Notes: generated from the letters alone by a model not told the origin. Shown: positions 53,881-62,250, numbered from the stretch's first letter. The stretch is DNA of 64,000 bases from Thalassospira sp. (GCF_030690045.1 NZ_JAUYHK010000011.1:62001-126000); one strand, 5' to 3'. A program made the numbers and translations.

Positions 53881-54768
53881 TTATCCCTTCACCGAGCCGG
53901 CAGTCAGGCCGCGGACAAAATATTTCCCGGCCAAAACATAAACCAACAGGGTCGGCAGGCCGGTCAGCAGGGCTGTGGCCATATCGACATTGTATGCTTT
54001 GACGCCAGTGGTGGTATTGACGATGTTATTAAGAGCAACAGTCATGGGCGCGTTATCGCCCGAACTGAACGAAGCCCCGAACAGGAAGTCGTTCCAGATC
54101 TGGGTAAACTGCCAGATGACAGACACCACAATGATCGGGGTTGAAATCGGCAGGATGATCCGCCAGAAAATCGTAAAGAAACCCGCACCATCGATGGTGG
54201 CCGCCTTGACCAGTTCATCGGGGATCGAAACATAGTAATTGCGGAAAAACAGGGTGGTGAAGCACAGGCCATACACAACATGGACCATGACCAGACCCGG
54301 TGTTGAACTGGCAAGGCCCAGCTTGCCCAGAACCTGTGACATCGGCAGCAAAACCACCTGAAACGGGATAAAACAGCCAAACAGCAACAGGGCAAACACC
54401 ACATTGGCCCCCTTGAACCGGAACTTGGTCAGGGCATAGCCGTTGATCGCGCCCAGAAAGGTCGAAATCAAAACGGCCGGAATGGCCATTTTGACCGAAT
54501 TCCAGAAATAGACCTTGATCCCCGAACAGGTGACGCCAACACAGGCGTCGTTCCAGGCATAGGTCCATGCGTCAAAAGTGATGACGCGGGGCAGGGAGAT
54601 CAAAGATCCTTCGCGAATTTCCGTCAATGATTTCAGTGATGTCGAAACCATTACAAACAGCGGAAACAGGTAATAGAGCGCAAACAGGATCAGTACGAGA
54701 TAAAGCAAGCCGCGCAGAACGGCATTTTTCCAGCCTGCGCCATGGCTGTATTGCTGAAGATCAGCCAT
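53881..54768 (-). CDS. Sugar ABC transporter permease (GtsC/MalG-like)
   Basis: This 295-residue inner-membrane protein has six hydrophobic segments and the EAA region in PDELVKAATIDGAGFFTIF (EAA loop). Membership in the GtsC/MalG group follows from VMVSTSLKSLTEIREGSL near the N-terminus. The start at 54768 overlaps the upstream permease by 8 bases and has AGG-like sequence before it; an ATG 14 codons upstream is less likely. It forms a heterodimer with the next protein. Confidence 0.9.
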   Translation of the reverse strand: MADLQQYSHGAGWKNAVLRGLLYLVLILFALYYLFPLFVMVSTSLKSLTEIREGSLISLPRVITFDAWTYAWNDACVGVTCSGIKVYFWNSVKMAIPAVLISTFLGAINGYALTKFRFKGANVVFALLLFGCFIPFQVVLLPMSQVLGKLGLASSTPGLVMVHVVYGLCFTTLFFRNYYVSIPDELVKAATIDGAGFFTIFWRIILPISTPIIVVSVIWQFTQIWNDFLFGASFSSGDNAPMTVALNNIVNTTTGVKAYNVDMATALLTGLPTLLVYVLAGKYFVRGLTAGSVKG

Positions 54769-55669
54769 TTTTCCTGCCTCCCCGCAGTTCGGAATAGAGA
54801 TAGGGCACAATGATCGCCATCACGGTCGCCAGCATCATCATTGCACTGGCGGCACCAATGCCGAGCTGGTTGCGCTGGAACGCCATCGTATACATGAAGG
54901 TCGCAGGCAAATCCGAGGCATAGCCGGGGCCACCGCCGGTCAGGGCAATCACAAGGTCAAAACTTTTGACCGCGAGATGGGCCAGAACGACAATCGCGCT
55001 GAGGAAAACCGGGCGGATCGATGGAATGATAATGCCGAAATAAATGCGAGGCAGGCTGGCGCCATCCATATAGGCGGCGCGAATAATGTCCTGATCGACA
55101 CCGCGCAACGCCGCAAGGAACATCGCCATCACAAAGCCCGACGCCTGCCAGACCCCGGCGATGACAACGGTATAGATCGCCATGTCGGAATTGATCAGCC
55201 AGTCGAACTTGAAACTGGCCCAGCCCAGTTCGTGCATCATGTTTTCCAGACCAAGGCCCGGATTGAGAATCCATTTCCAGACGGTCCCGGTGACAATGAA
55301 AGACAGGGCCATCGGATAGAGAAAAATGGTGCGAAGTGCGCCTTCGGCCCGGATGCGCTGATCCAGCAGGACCGCAAGCAAACAACCCAGAAGAAGACAA
55401 ATCGTAATAAACAATCCGCCGAAAATCAGCAGATTTTCGATGGCAACATGCCAGCGTTCCATCGACCACAGGCGTTCATATTGCCGCAAGCCCGTCCAGC
55501 CATAGGAAGGCATCATGCGTGAATCTGAAAACGCCATATAGGCCGTCCACAGGATAAACCCATAGACAAAAAACAGGGACGCAGCAAAGGACGGTGCGAC
55601 AACGATCTTGGACAGATTGCGTTGAATGAGCGCCGTCAGGTTGCTTTTGGTGCTTGAAGAAGCCCCCAT
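54761..55669 (-). CDS. Sugar ABC transporter permease (GtsB/MalF-like)
   Basis: This 302-residue permease has about six membrane segments and EAA loop ALRGVDQDIIRAAYMDGASL. The N-terminal MGASSSTKSNLTALIQ region has no signal peptide. The start at 55669 follows AAAGGG. It sits between the binding-protein gene and the second permease. The hairpin at 55695-55739 separates it from the binding-protein gene. Confidence 0.9.
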   Translation of the reverse strand: MGASSSTKSNLTALIQRNLSKIVVAPSFAASLFFVYGFILWTAYMAFSDSRMMPSYGWTGLRQYERLWSMERWHVAIENLLIFGGLFITICLLLGCLLAVLLDQRIRAEGALRTIFLYPMALSFIVTGTVWKWILNPGLGLENMMHELGWASFKFDWLINSDMAIYTVVIAGVWQASGFVMAMFLAALRGVDQDIIRAAYMDGASLPRIYFGIIIPSIRPVFLSAIVVLAHLAVKSFDLVIALTGGGPGYASDLPATFMYTMAFQRNQLGIGAASAMMMLATVMAIIVPYLYSELRGGRKNG

Positions 55670-55694
55670 AACCCTTTGCCTCAACTTTATTTAT

Positions 55695-55739
55695 AAATGC
55701 GGGACACTGGCCCCGGACAAAAGCCCGGAGCCAGCATTT
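55695..55739 (-). other. Intercistronic hairpin between binding-protein and permease genes
   Basis: Stem CTGGC-CCGG with CCGG-GCCAG (55707-55716 and 55725-55734, one mismatch) is extended by AAATGC with GCATTT further out. It probably stabilises the binding-protein mRNA or attenuates read-through to the permeases, as at 24402 and 8300. Confidence 0.5.
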
Positions 55740-55773
55740 TCACGTCAGGCGCAATGCCTGTTTATGAAGGTGA

Positions 55774-57036
55774 TCAGTCTTTGGCCAGTTCAACGGCTTC
55801 GACCAGACGGATGACGGCTTCGTCAGACGACATGTCGGAGTTGAAATGTGCGGTAACGACGTCAATGATTGCACCGGCAAGGTGACCACGCAGGGCCATG
55901 CCATGTGCCATCGACGGCAGGAACCCGCCCGCTTCTTCGGCCGATTTCAGGTCGGATTCGGATTTGATGGCGCAATCGTCAAAATTGGTCATCGGAACGC
56001 CCAGACGTGCCGGGATCGAACCTTTGAGCAGATTGAAGGTTTCCTGAAACTTTTCGCCAACAATCAGTTCGGCCAGAAGTTTCTGACCGGCAACCTTGTC
56101 ATCGCCGCTGACTTCAAACATGGCAAAGCTGTCGGTGTTGAACAGATAGCCGTTTTCCGACGGGGTCGGGGCGCAGATGAAATCCTTGCCCGGTACCTTG
56201 CCGGCTGCCATGAATTCGCCCTTGGCCCAGTCACCCATGATCTGCATGGCGGCATCGCCATTCATGACCATCGCGGTGGCAAGGTTCCAGTCCCGACCGG
56301 AGAAATCGGCATCGACATAACCGCGCATTTTGCGCATCTGGTCGAACACGGCTTTCATCGTGTCTGATTTCAGCGCGTCTTCATCAAGGTCGATCATGGT
56401 TTGCTGATAGAATTCCGGTCCGCCAACACCCAGAACAACCGTTTCAAAGATGGTTGCGTCCTGCCACGGCTGACCACCATGGGCCAGCGGGGTAATCCCG
56501 GCGGCTTTCAGTTTGTCAGCAAGGCTGTTGAATTCTTCCCACGTACCGGGAACTTCGGTGACATCAACCTTGGCCAGCACTTCCGGGTTTGCCCAGATCC
56601 AGTCAACACGGTGAATATTGACGGGAACGGCCACGTAATCACCTTCATACTGCATGATCGTCTGGATGGCGGCAGGCAGAACATCGTTCCAGCCTTCGGC
56701 AGCGGCAACGTCATTCAAATCGGCAAGGGCGCCTTGTTCGGCCCATTCCTGAATTGCCGGACCTTTGAGCTGAACGGCCGCCGGTGCATCGCCCGACAGG
56801 ACGCGCGAACGCAGAACCGTCATGGCCGCATCACCGGCACCACCGGCGACCGGGCTGTCTACCCATTTACCGCCCTTGGCTTCAAAGTCTTCTTTCAAAG
56901 CCGAAACGGCCTTGGCTTCGCCGCCCGATGTCCACCAATGCAGAACTTCGGCAGTCGGTTCGGCATGGGCGAAGGTTGCGGTTGCAAGTGCAGAAAATGC
57001 CACACCGGTGGCCAGAATTGTTTTGGTAAGTTTCAT
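55774..57036 (-). CDS. Glucose/mannose-type ABC substrate-binding protein (GtsA-like)
   Basis: This 420-residue binding protein has a signal peptide (MKLTKTILATGVAFSALATA; cleavage near AHA) and an opening EVLHWWTSGGEAKAVSALKE, followed by VAGGAGDAAMTVLRSRVLSG, characteristic of the GtsA glucose/mannose family. It delivers the sugar to GtsB/C. Presence of fructokinase and Pgi elsewhere in the window fits sugar catabolism. The operon is probably controlled by the dyad at 57113. It is the first gene of the operon. Confidence 0.9.
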   Translation of the reverse strand: MKLTKTILATGVAFSALATATFAHAEPTAEVLHWWTSGGEAKAVSALKEDFEAKGGKWVDSPVAGGAGDAAMTVLRSRVLSGDAPAAVQLKGPAIQEWAEQGALADLNDVAAAEGWNDVLPAAIQTIMQYEGDYVAVPVNIHRVDWIWANPEVLAKVDVTEVPGTWEEFNSLADKLKAAGITPLAHGGQPWQDATIFETVVLGVGGPEFYQQTMIDLDEDALKSDTMKAVFDQMRKMRGYVDADFSGRDWNLATAMVMNGDAAMQIMGDWAKGEFMAAGKVPGKDFICAPTPSENGYLFNTDSFAMFEVSGDDKVAGQKLLAELIVGEKFQETFNLLKGSIPARLGVPMTNFDDCAIKSESDLKSAEEAGGFLPSMAHGMALRGHLAGAIIDVVTAHFNSDMSSDEAVIRLVEAVELAKD

Positions 57037-57112
57037 TTGGGTTTCCTCCCTGGTTTAAAACCATTTGCCGCGACACCATGCTGCGGGAGGACGGGGAATG
57101 CATCTACAAAAC

Positions 57113-57158
57113 TGTAACAGGGCGTTTCCAAAAGCACGCATGGAAACAAATTGTTACA
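57113..57158. promoter_or_regulatory. Nested symmetric dyad upstream of the sugar ABC operon
   Basis: TGTAACA (57113-57119) pairs with TGTTACA (57152-57158) and, inside, TTTCC (57125-57129) with GGAAA (57142-57146). Both pairs share one exact centre (between 57135 and 57136) and each is separated by 5 bases. Each outer arm is also palindromic (CTGTAACAG, ATTGTTACAAT). It lies 77 bases upstream of the GtsA-like start and is probably a repressor or activator site, or two sites 39 bases apart. Confidence 0.6.
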
Positions 57159-57289
57159 ATAATCTGCATGTATAGCATGTTGATAGCGCATACCGGACCG
57201 TATTTTTAGTCACCGGTTCAGAACGGATGTTATTCCGGTGCGTCACAATTGGAAAAGGTCGGGGCGGTTTGGCGTCGATAATAAATAGG

Positions 57290-57518
57290 GAAACCGTTTG
57301 TGTCTGACGGTTTTGCCGTGCCGGTTCTGGTTCGGGCATGGTTTATGGTGCGGTGCACTGTGTTGAAAAATCGTGATTTTTCTCAGATTACTCCGTTTGC
57401 AGCAGGAATTTTCATCCAATAAAACAATTGAACCCATTCAATTGTGCCGAAATGGCATAGATGATGTGCAATCTTTGCAGATTGAGAGGGGGGCTGTTTC
57501 TGATATGCTGCATTGCAG
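57290..57518. other. Dyad-rich non-coding region upstream of the DUF1127 gene
   Basis: Between the sugar operon promoter and the DUF1127 start (57159-57602) no convincing gene is seen. Five inverted repeats stand out: AAACCGT/ACGGTTT (57291-57313), GAAAAAT-CGTG-ATTTTTC (57365-57382), ACAATTGAA-CCCA-TTCAATTGT (57424-57445), CAATCT-TTGC-AGATTG (57469-57484) and CTGCA-T-TGCAG (57508-57518). They may be regulator sites or hairpins of a small RNA or long leader. Confidence 0.5.
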
Positions 57519-57602
57519 AAGGAACATCGCTGAACGCCGTCCGGTCAGGATACAGTGTCCATATCAGGAAGCGTTCGATTTTTTTAACACAGGAGGTTCA
57601 AC

Positions 57603-57767
57603 ATGTTGTTGTCCAGTATGATCGTTGCTGTTCGTCGTTGGGCCTATGCACGGTCTGTCGCGAATGAACTTTACAATCTCGACACCCGTGATCTTGACGA
57701 TGTCGGGATTTCCCGCTGGCAGATCAGGGACGTTGCGCGGAAAGCCGCTCGCGACGCCATCGCCTGA
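57603..57767 (+). CDS. DUF1127 small protein
   Basis: This 54-residue, basic, Arg-rich protein has the DUF1127 core ELYNLDTRDLDDVGISRWQI, the typical alphaproteobacterial version of LxxLxDxxLxDIGIxRxxI. A perfect AGGAGG lies before the ATG. Members are small, often stress-induced, and in some alphaproteobacteria linked to RNA turnover and phosphate or growth-phase response; the role here is unknown. It has its own intrinsic terminator 49 bases later. Confidence 0.85.
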   Translation: MLLSSMIVAVRRWAYARSVANELYNLDTRDLDDVGISRWQIRDVARKAARDAIA

Positions 57768-57815
57768 GCCAGACGAAACACCGACAGCGCCAGACTATAG
57801 GCAGCTGTAACGCAG

Positions 57816-57845
57816 AAGCCGGACATTTTGTCCGGCTTTTTGTTT
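57816..57845 (+). terminator. Intrinsic terminator after the DUF1127 gene
   Basis: A 9-bp perfect stem AAGCCGGAC / GTCCGGCTT (57816-57824 with 57830-57838), loop ATTTT, is followed by TTTGTTT. Beyond it, 57846-58247 holds no convincing gene and contains the bacterioferritin promoter region. Confidence 0.85.
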
Positions 57846-58097
57846 GCGCGACCGCCTGATGCGATCATCGGTGAAACCGGTTCGGCAAGCGCCCGATACG
57901 GGCATCGTTCCCAAATGAGATATCACAGAAAGAATTCCCTTGTGCAAATCTGCGGCACGACGGGGCACGTGGTTTGGTTGCCCGACAGTCATGCCTTGCC
58001 GGTGACAGGAGAGCGCGAATCGCGTGAGGATATTCAAAACAGATTGGCGGAAAGAGGAAAGAATATGTTCCTAATAATCATTTGCGCGAAAATTCAT

Positions 58098-58116
58098 GAG
58101 AATGATTTTCATTGTG
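58098..58116 (+). promoter_or_regulatory. Candidate Fur/iron box upstream of the bacterioferritin genes
   Basis: GAGAATGATTTTCATTGTG agrees with the 19-bp Fur consensus (GATAATGATAATCATTATC) at about 14 positions. A weaker similar stretch lies at 58159-58177. Both fall in the AT-rich leader 131-150 bases upstream of the first bfr gene. Iron-dependent control, by Fur or Irr, is the expectation; not proven. Confidence 0.45.
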
Positions 58117-58247
58117 GTGATTACTTTGGTTCTTTTATCAAAAAATGCCTAAGTTATTGATAATGGAAATCAAATTCACTTAAATGACTTGAATTCATTG
58201 AGCGTGGGGGGCAGTATTCAGGCAAGCTTTATAAAAGGAGTGCCGCA

Positions 58248-58724
58248 ATGAAAGGTGATCCCAAGATCATCAGCCATCTCAATCGCGTTCTGACCAATCA
58301 GTTGAGCGCGATTAACCAGTATTTCCTGCATGCCCGTATGTTGCGGGACTGGGGTGTCGAAGAGATGGGCGAATATGAATATAAATTGTCGATCAAGGAA
58401 ATGAAACGCGCCGATGACACCATCGGGCGCATTCTGTTTCTGGAGGGGCTGCCCAATTTGCAGAATCTTAACAAATTGCTGATCGGCGAAAATGTCGTCG
58501 AAATCCTTGAATGCGATATGAAATACGAACTGGCCGCCTTGCCGCAATTGCGCGAGGCGATTGCAGCCTGTGAAAAGGCCGAGGATTTTGTGACCCGTGA
58601 TTTGCTGGTGAAATTTCTGGATGACCAGGAAGAGCATGTCGACTGGATGGAAACCGAGCAGTGGCAGATCGAGCACACCGGAATCCAGAATTATATTCAA
58701 AGCCGTTCGGGCGACGGCGATTAA
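58248..58724 (+). CDS. bfr: Bacterioferritin, heme-binding subunit with incomplete ferroxidase site
   Basis: This 158-residue bacterioferritin begins MKGDPKIISHLNRVLTNQLS. In E. coli numbering it keeps the heme ligand Met52 and E51, E94 and H130. It has Gln18 for Glu18, Arg54 for His54 and Gln127 for Glu127, so the di-iron oxidation centre is broken. It therefore probably acts as the heme subunit of a mixed shell with the next gene product, 15 bases downstream. AAGGAG precedes the ATG. Confidence 0.9.
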   Translation: MKGDPKIISHLNRVLTNQLSAINQYFLHARMLRDWGVEEMGEYEYKLSIKEMKRADDTIGRILFLEGLPNLQNLNKLLIGENVVEILECDMKYELAALPQLREAIAACEKAEDFVTRDLLVKFLDDQEEHVDWMETEQWQIEHTGIQNYIQSRSGDGD

Positions 58725-58739
58725 AGGAGCACCAAGGCC

Positions 58740-59231
58740 ATGAAGGGCAGCAAGAAAATCATCGAAGCGCTGAACAAGCAGCTGACCGCCGAATTATCGG
58801 CCGCCGATCAGTATAATATTCATGCCGAGATGTATCGCGATTTCGGTCTGCATGCGCTTTATGAACGTATGCATCATGAAATGGAAGAAGAACTCGAACA
58901 CGCCAAAATGCTGATTGAGCGTATTCTGTTTCTGGAAGGGACCCCCGATACGGCATCCCGCGAAAAGATCAAGGTCGGCAAAACCGTGCCGGAAATGATC
59001 AAGCTCGATCTTGAATACGAATATGTCGTCATCAGCTATCTGAAAGACGCGATCAAGTTAGCGGAGAAGGAAGGCGATTACCAGACCCGCAATATGCTGA
59101 CCAAGCTTCTGGATGACAGCGAAGAAGATCATGCCTACTGGCTGGAACAGCAATTGCGCCTGATCGATATGATGGGCCTGCAAAACTATATTCAGTTCCG
59201 TGCTGTGGGCGAACCGAACCCGCACGCCTGA
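58740..59231 (+). CDS. bfr: Bacterioferritin, ferroxidase-competent subunit lacking the heme Met
   Basis: This 163-residue bacterioferritin begins MKGSKKIIEALNKQLTAELS. All six ferroxidase ligands are present (E18, E51, H54, E94, and E128/H131, shifted by a one-residue insertion), but Leu52 replaces the heme ligand Met52. It is thus complementary to the upstream subunit. Iron is oxidised in this subunit and stored in the shared 24-mer. It is followed by a terminator. Confidence 0.92.
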   Translation: MKGSKKIIEALNKQLTAELSAADQYNIHAEMYRDFGLHALYERMHHEMEEELEHAKMLIERILFLEGTPDTASREKIKVGKTVPEMIKLDLEYEYVVISYLKDAIKLAEKEGDYQTRNMLTKLLDDSEEDHAYWLEQQLRLIDMMGLQNYIQFRAVGEPNPHA

Positions 59232-59255
59232 TCTTTTGCCGCTATCTGCAATAAC

Positions 59256-59288
59256 AAGGCCCGCGTTCCAATCGCGGGCCTTTGTTTT
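59256..59288 (+). terminator. Intrinsic terminator after the bacterioferritin pair
   Basis: Stem AAGGCCCGCG / CGCGGGCCTT (59256-59265 with 59273-59282), loop TTCCAAT, is followed by TGTTTT. The copper promoter starts about 40 bases later. Confidence 0.85.
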
Positions 59289-59328
59289 GCGTGATTCCAG
59301 CTGTTACGCCTTGCTGAAAAATTGCCTG

Positions 59329-59359
59329 TTGACCTTCCTGTTGCGGGAACCTTTATGGT
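59329..59359 (+). promoter_or_regulatory. CueR-type promoter of copA (19-bp spacer)
   Basis: The -35 TTGACC (59329-59334) and -10 TATGGT (59354-59359) are separated by 19 bases. The spacer starts TTCC and contains GGGAACC, giving an imperfect TTCC-N7-GGAA dyad. The long spacer and dyad are hallmarks of MerR-family targets, and the sequence resembles the E. coli copA promoter. The CueR gene lies in the operon itself. Confidence 0.75.
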
Positions 59360-59415
59360 GACCCAAATAGTCAACACAGCCTGATGGTGTATCCTTGCGT
59401 CGTTGGGGCAACGGA

Positions 59416-61860
59416 ATGGTGGGTTTTATGACAATGGCAGTGACAGCAACGGGCGATATCACCTTGCCGGTGGACGGCATGACCTGTGCCAGTTGTTCCG
59501 GTCGGGTTGAGAAGGCCCTGTCGAAATTGCCCGGTGTGTCGCAGGCCGAGGTCAATCTGGCGATGAATACTGCCCACGTCACCTATGATGCCAATATGTT
59601 GGGGTTGGTCGATTTGACCCAGGCGATTGTCGATGCCGGATATGACGTTCCGCAACAGCCATTATCCTTTGATATTGATGGCATGACCTGTGCCAGTTGT
59701 TCCGGTCGGGTTGAAAAGGCCTTGTCGAAACTGCGTGGTGTGACAAATGTGAGTGTCAATCTGGCACTGGAACGCGCCAATATATCCGTATTGCCGGGGC
59801 AGGTGACGGATCAACAGGTGATCGAAGCGGTTGAACAGGCCGGATATCACGCTATTTCCCGCAACAAGGCCATAACAGGTACCCATGATGATGCGGAAGC
59901 CAGACATTCCCGCAAGGCAGACCGGGCAATCTGGTGGCTGGTGATTTCGGCGGTTCTGACGGTGCCGCTGGTGGGACAGATGATCTGGATGACGGCAGGG
60001 GTGAATTACCATTTACCCGCCTGGGTCGAACTTGTTCTGGCAACACCGGTGCAATTCATCATTGGTGCCCGGTTTTATCGCGGGGCGTGGAAGGCCGTGC
60101 GCGCCGGAAGTGCAAACATGGATGTTCTGGTCGCGCTGGGCACGTCGGCGGCCTATTTTCTGAGCGTCTATAATATGATTGCCCACAGTGACAATACACA
60201 CGGGCATTTGTATTTCGAGGCATCGGCGGCGATCATTACGCTGGTTCTGGCAGGCAAGATCATGGAAGAACGTGCCAAACGCGGTGCCTCGGCGGCCATT
60301 CGGGAATTGATGGCCTTGCGTCCGCGACGGGCGCGCCGCCTTGGCGCCGATGGCGGTGAAACCGAAATCGGCATCGAAGATTTGACTCTTGACGATATCG
60401 TGCGGGTATTGCCGGGCGAACGGTTGCCAATTGACGGTACGGTGGTATCGGGCGAAAGCGAGATTGACGAATCGCTGATTACCGGTGAAACCCGGCCCGT
60501 TGCCCGCAAACCCGGCGATGCCGTGGTTGGCGGGGCGGTGAATGGCACCGGACGTCTGGATATCCGGGTGGATGCGATTGGTGAAGACACCACCTTGTCG
60601 CGTATTATCCGTCTGGTCGAGCAGGCCCAGACAGGCAAGGCACCGGTGCAGAAAATGGTGGATCAGGTGGCCGCCGTGTTTGTACCGGTGATCATTGTCA
60701 TCGCCCTGATCACGATGGCGGTGTGGATGATCATCGGGCAGGGCAGCGAAGCGGCGATTGTCGCGGCTGTTTCGGTTCTGGTGATTGCCTGTCCCTGTGC
60801 GTTGGGTCTTGCGACGCCGACGGCATTGGTGGCCGGAACCGGGGTTGCGGCCAAATCAGGCATTCTGATCCGTAATTTTGACGCGCTGGAACAGGCGCAT
60901 AACGTCAATACCGTGATTTTCGATAAAACCGGCACCCTGACCGAAGGTGTACCGGCGGTGCATGATATCAGGGCGGTCGATGCCGCACAGAAGGATGATT
61001 TGTTGCGGGTCGTGGCTGCGTTGCAATCGGCCAGCGAACATCCTTTGGCGCGTGCCGTGGTTCGGGAGGCCAAAGAACGTAACATCAGCATACCCGAAGT
61101 GACGGATTTTCAGGGGCGAACCGGGGCGGGTGTTCTGGGCATGGTAGAAGGCCACAAGGTTTTGAGTGGCACCGCCGAATTGCTGAAGGATGAACAGGCG
61201 AGTTTGCCCGATGCGGCGATGGCGACAGAAATCCGCGATCATGAGGGGCAGGGGCGGACGGTTATTCTGGTGGCTGTTGATGGCTTTTTTGCCGGATATC
61301 TGACCCTTGAAGATCGCATCCGGCCCGAGGCAAGTGCCGCGATTGCGCTTTTGAAAGCACGCGGGATCGACAGCGTGATGTTGTCAGGCGATGCCGAAGA
61401 TGTGGCGGCCCATGTCGCCCGTGAAATCGGACTGGAACAATGGCGGGGGCGCATCCGGCCACAGGACAAGGCACGCGAAGTTGAGACCCTGCGTAAAAAC
61501 GGGCGTCATGTTGCGATGGTGGGAGATGGCATCAATGATGCGCCGGCCTTGGCGGCGGCCGATGTCGGCATTGCCATGGGCGGCGGGACCGATGTGGCGA
61601 TGGAAACGGCGGGTATTACCCTGATGCGGTCCGATCCGCGCATGGTGGCGGCGGCGATTGAGATTTCTGTCGCGACCCGGCGCAAAATCGCCCAGAACCT
61701 GTTTTGGGCCTTTGCCTATAATGTGATTGGTGTGCCATTGGCGGCCTTTGGCATTCTGAGCCCGACATTGGCCGGGGCGGCGATGGCACTAAGTTCGGTG
61801 TCGGTGGTGACCAATTCCCTGATGCTGCGGCGTTGGCGTGCCCGCCAGACGGAGGCCTGA
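59416..61860 (+). CDS. copA: Copper-translocating P-type ATPase (CopA)
   Basis: This 814-residue P1B-type ATPase exports Cu(I) to the periplasm. It has two N-terminal HMA domains with the metal motif GMTCASC (residues 21-27 and 89-95), a transmembrane CPC (IACPCALGLATPTAL), phosphorylated Asp in FDKTGTLTEG, and the GDGINDAPALAAADVG hinge. The two HMA domains are nearly identical at DNA level around their motif. Start choice is open: ATGs at 59416, 59428 and 59434. It precedes cueR by 3 bases under a CueR-type promoter. Confidence 0.95.
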   Translation: MVGFMTMAVTATGDITLPVDGMTCASCSGRVEKALSKLPGVSQAEVNLAMNTAHVTYDANMLGLVDLTQAIVDAGYDVPQQPLSFDIDGMTCASCSGRVEKALSKLRGVTNVSVNLALERANISVLPGQVTDQQVIEAVEQAGYHAISRNKAITGTHDDAEARHSRKADRAIWWLVISAVLTVPLVGQMIWMTAGVNYHLPAWVELVLATPVQFIIGARFYRGAWKAVRAGSANMDVLVALGTSAAYFLSVYNMIAHSDNTHGHLYFEASAAIITLVLAGKIMEERAKRGASAAIRELMALRPRRARRLGADGGETEIGIEDLTLDDIVRVLPGERLPIDGTVVSGESEIDESLITGETRPVARKPGDAVVGGAVNGTGRLDIRVDAIGEDTTLSRIIRLVEQAQTGKAPVQKMVDQVAAVFVPVIIVIALITMAVWMIIGQGSEAAIVAAVSVLVIACPCALGLATPTALVAGTGVAAKSGILIRNFDALEQAHNVNTVIFDKTGTLTEGVPAVHDIRAVDAAQKDDLLRVVAALQSASEHPLARAVVREAKERNISIPEVTDFQGRTGAGVLGMVEGHKVLSGTAELLKDEQASLPDAAMATEIRDHEGQGRTVILVAVDGFFAGYLTLEDRIRPEASAAIALLKARGIDSVMLSGDAEDVAAHVAREIGLEQWRGRIRPQDKAREVETLRKNGRHVAMVGDGINDAPALAAADVGIAMGGGTDVAMETAGITLMRSDPRMVAAAIEISVATRRKIAQNLFWAFAYNVIGVPLAAFGILSPTLAGAAMALSSVSVVTNSLMLRRWRARQTEA

Positions 61861-61863
61861 ATC

Positions 61864-62250
61864 ATGAATATTTCCGAAGCATCGCGCATTTGCGGCCTTC
61901 CGGCCAAGACCATCCGCTATTACGAGGAAATCGGCCTGATCATGCCGGGGCGTCTTGCCAATGGATATCGCGATTATGGCGATACCGACCTGCATAAACT
62001 GGGGTTCTTGCAACGATCCCGCGGTTTGGGGTTTTCGGTTGAGGATTGCCGGATGTTGTTATCGCTGTATGAGGATCGCAACCGGGCGTCCGGTGACGTC
62101 AAAAAACTGGCTCAGGACCATTTGACGGAAATTGACCGTAAAATCGCGGAATTAAAGGGATTGCGCCGCACCTTGTCGCAACTGGTTGACCAGTGTCAAG
62201 GTGACGACCGCCCGCATTGCCCCATCATTGATGATCTGGCCCGCCAGTAA
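61864..62250 (+). CDS. cueR: Cu(I)-responsive MerR-family regulator CueR
   Basis: This 128-residue MerR-family activator starts MNISEASRICGLPAKTIRYY. The metal-binding loop has Cys111 and Cys119 (CQGDDRPHC, C-x7-C) and Ser76 in the position that separates Cu(I) regulators from Zn(II) ones. It distorts the 19-bp-spacer promoter at 59329 when Cu(I) is bound, activating copA. It follows copA by 3 bases and is probably autoregulated through the same mRNA. Confidence 0.92.
   Translation: MNISEASRICGLPAKTIRYYEEIGLIMPGRLANGYRDYGDTDLHKLGFLQRSRGLGFSVEDCRMLLSLYEDRNRASGDVKKLAQDHLTEIDRKIAELKGLRRTLSQLVDQCQGDDRPHCPIIDDLARQ

Noticed and set aside
57154-57437. Short minus-strand frames in the dyad-rich region
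   Set aside because: Unlikely amino-acid composition and no ribosome-binding sites; overlapped by palindromes.
57828-58160. 110-codon open frame upstream of the bacterioferritin genes
   Set aside because: It starts inside the DUF1127 terminator, overlaps the promoter region and has no family pattern.
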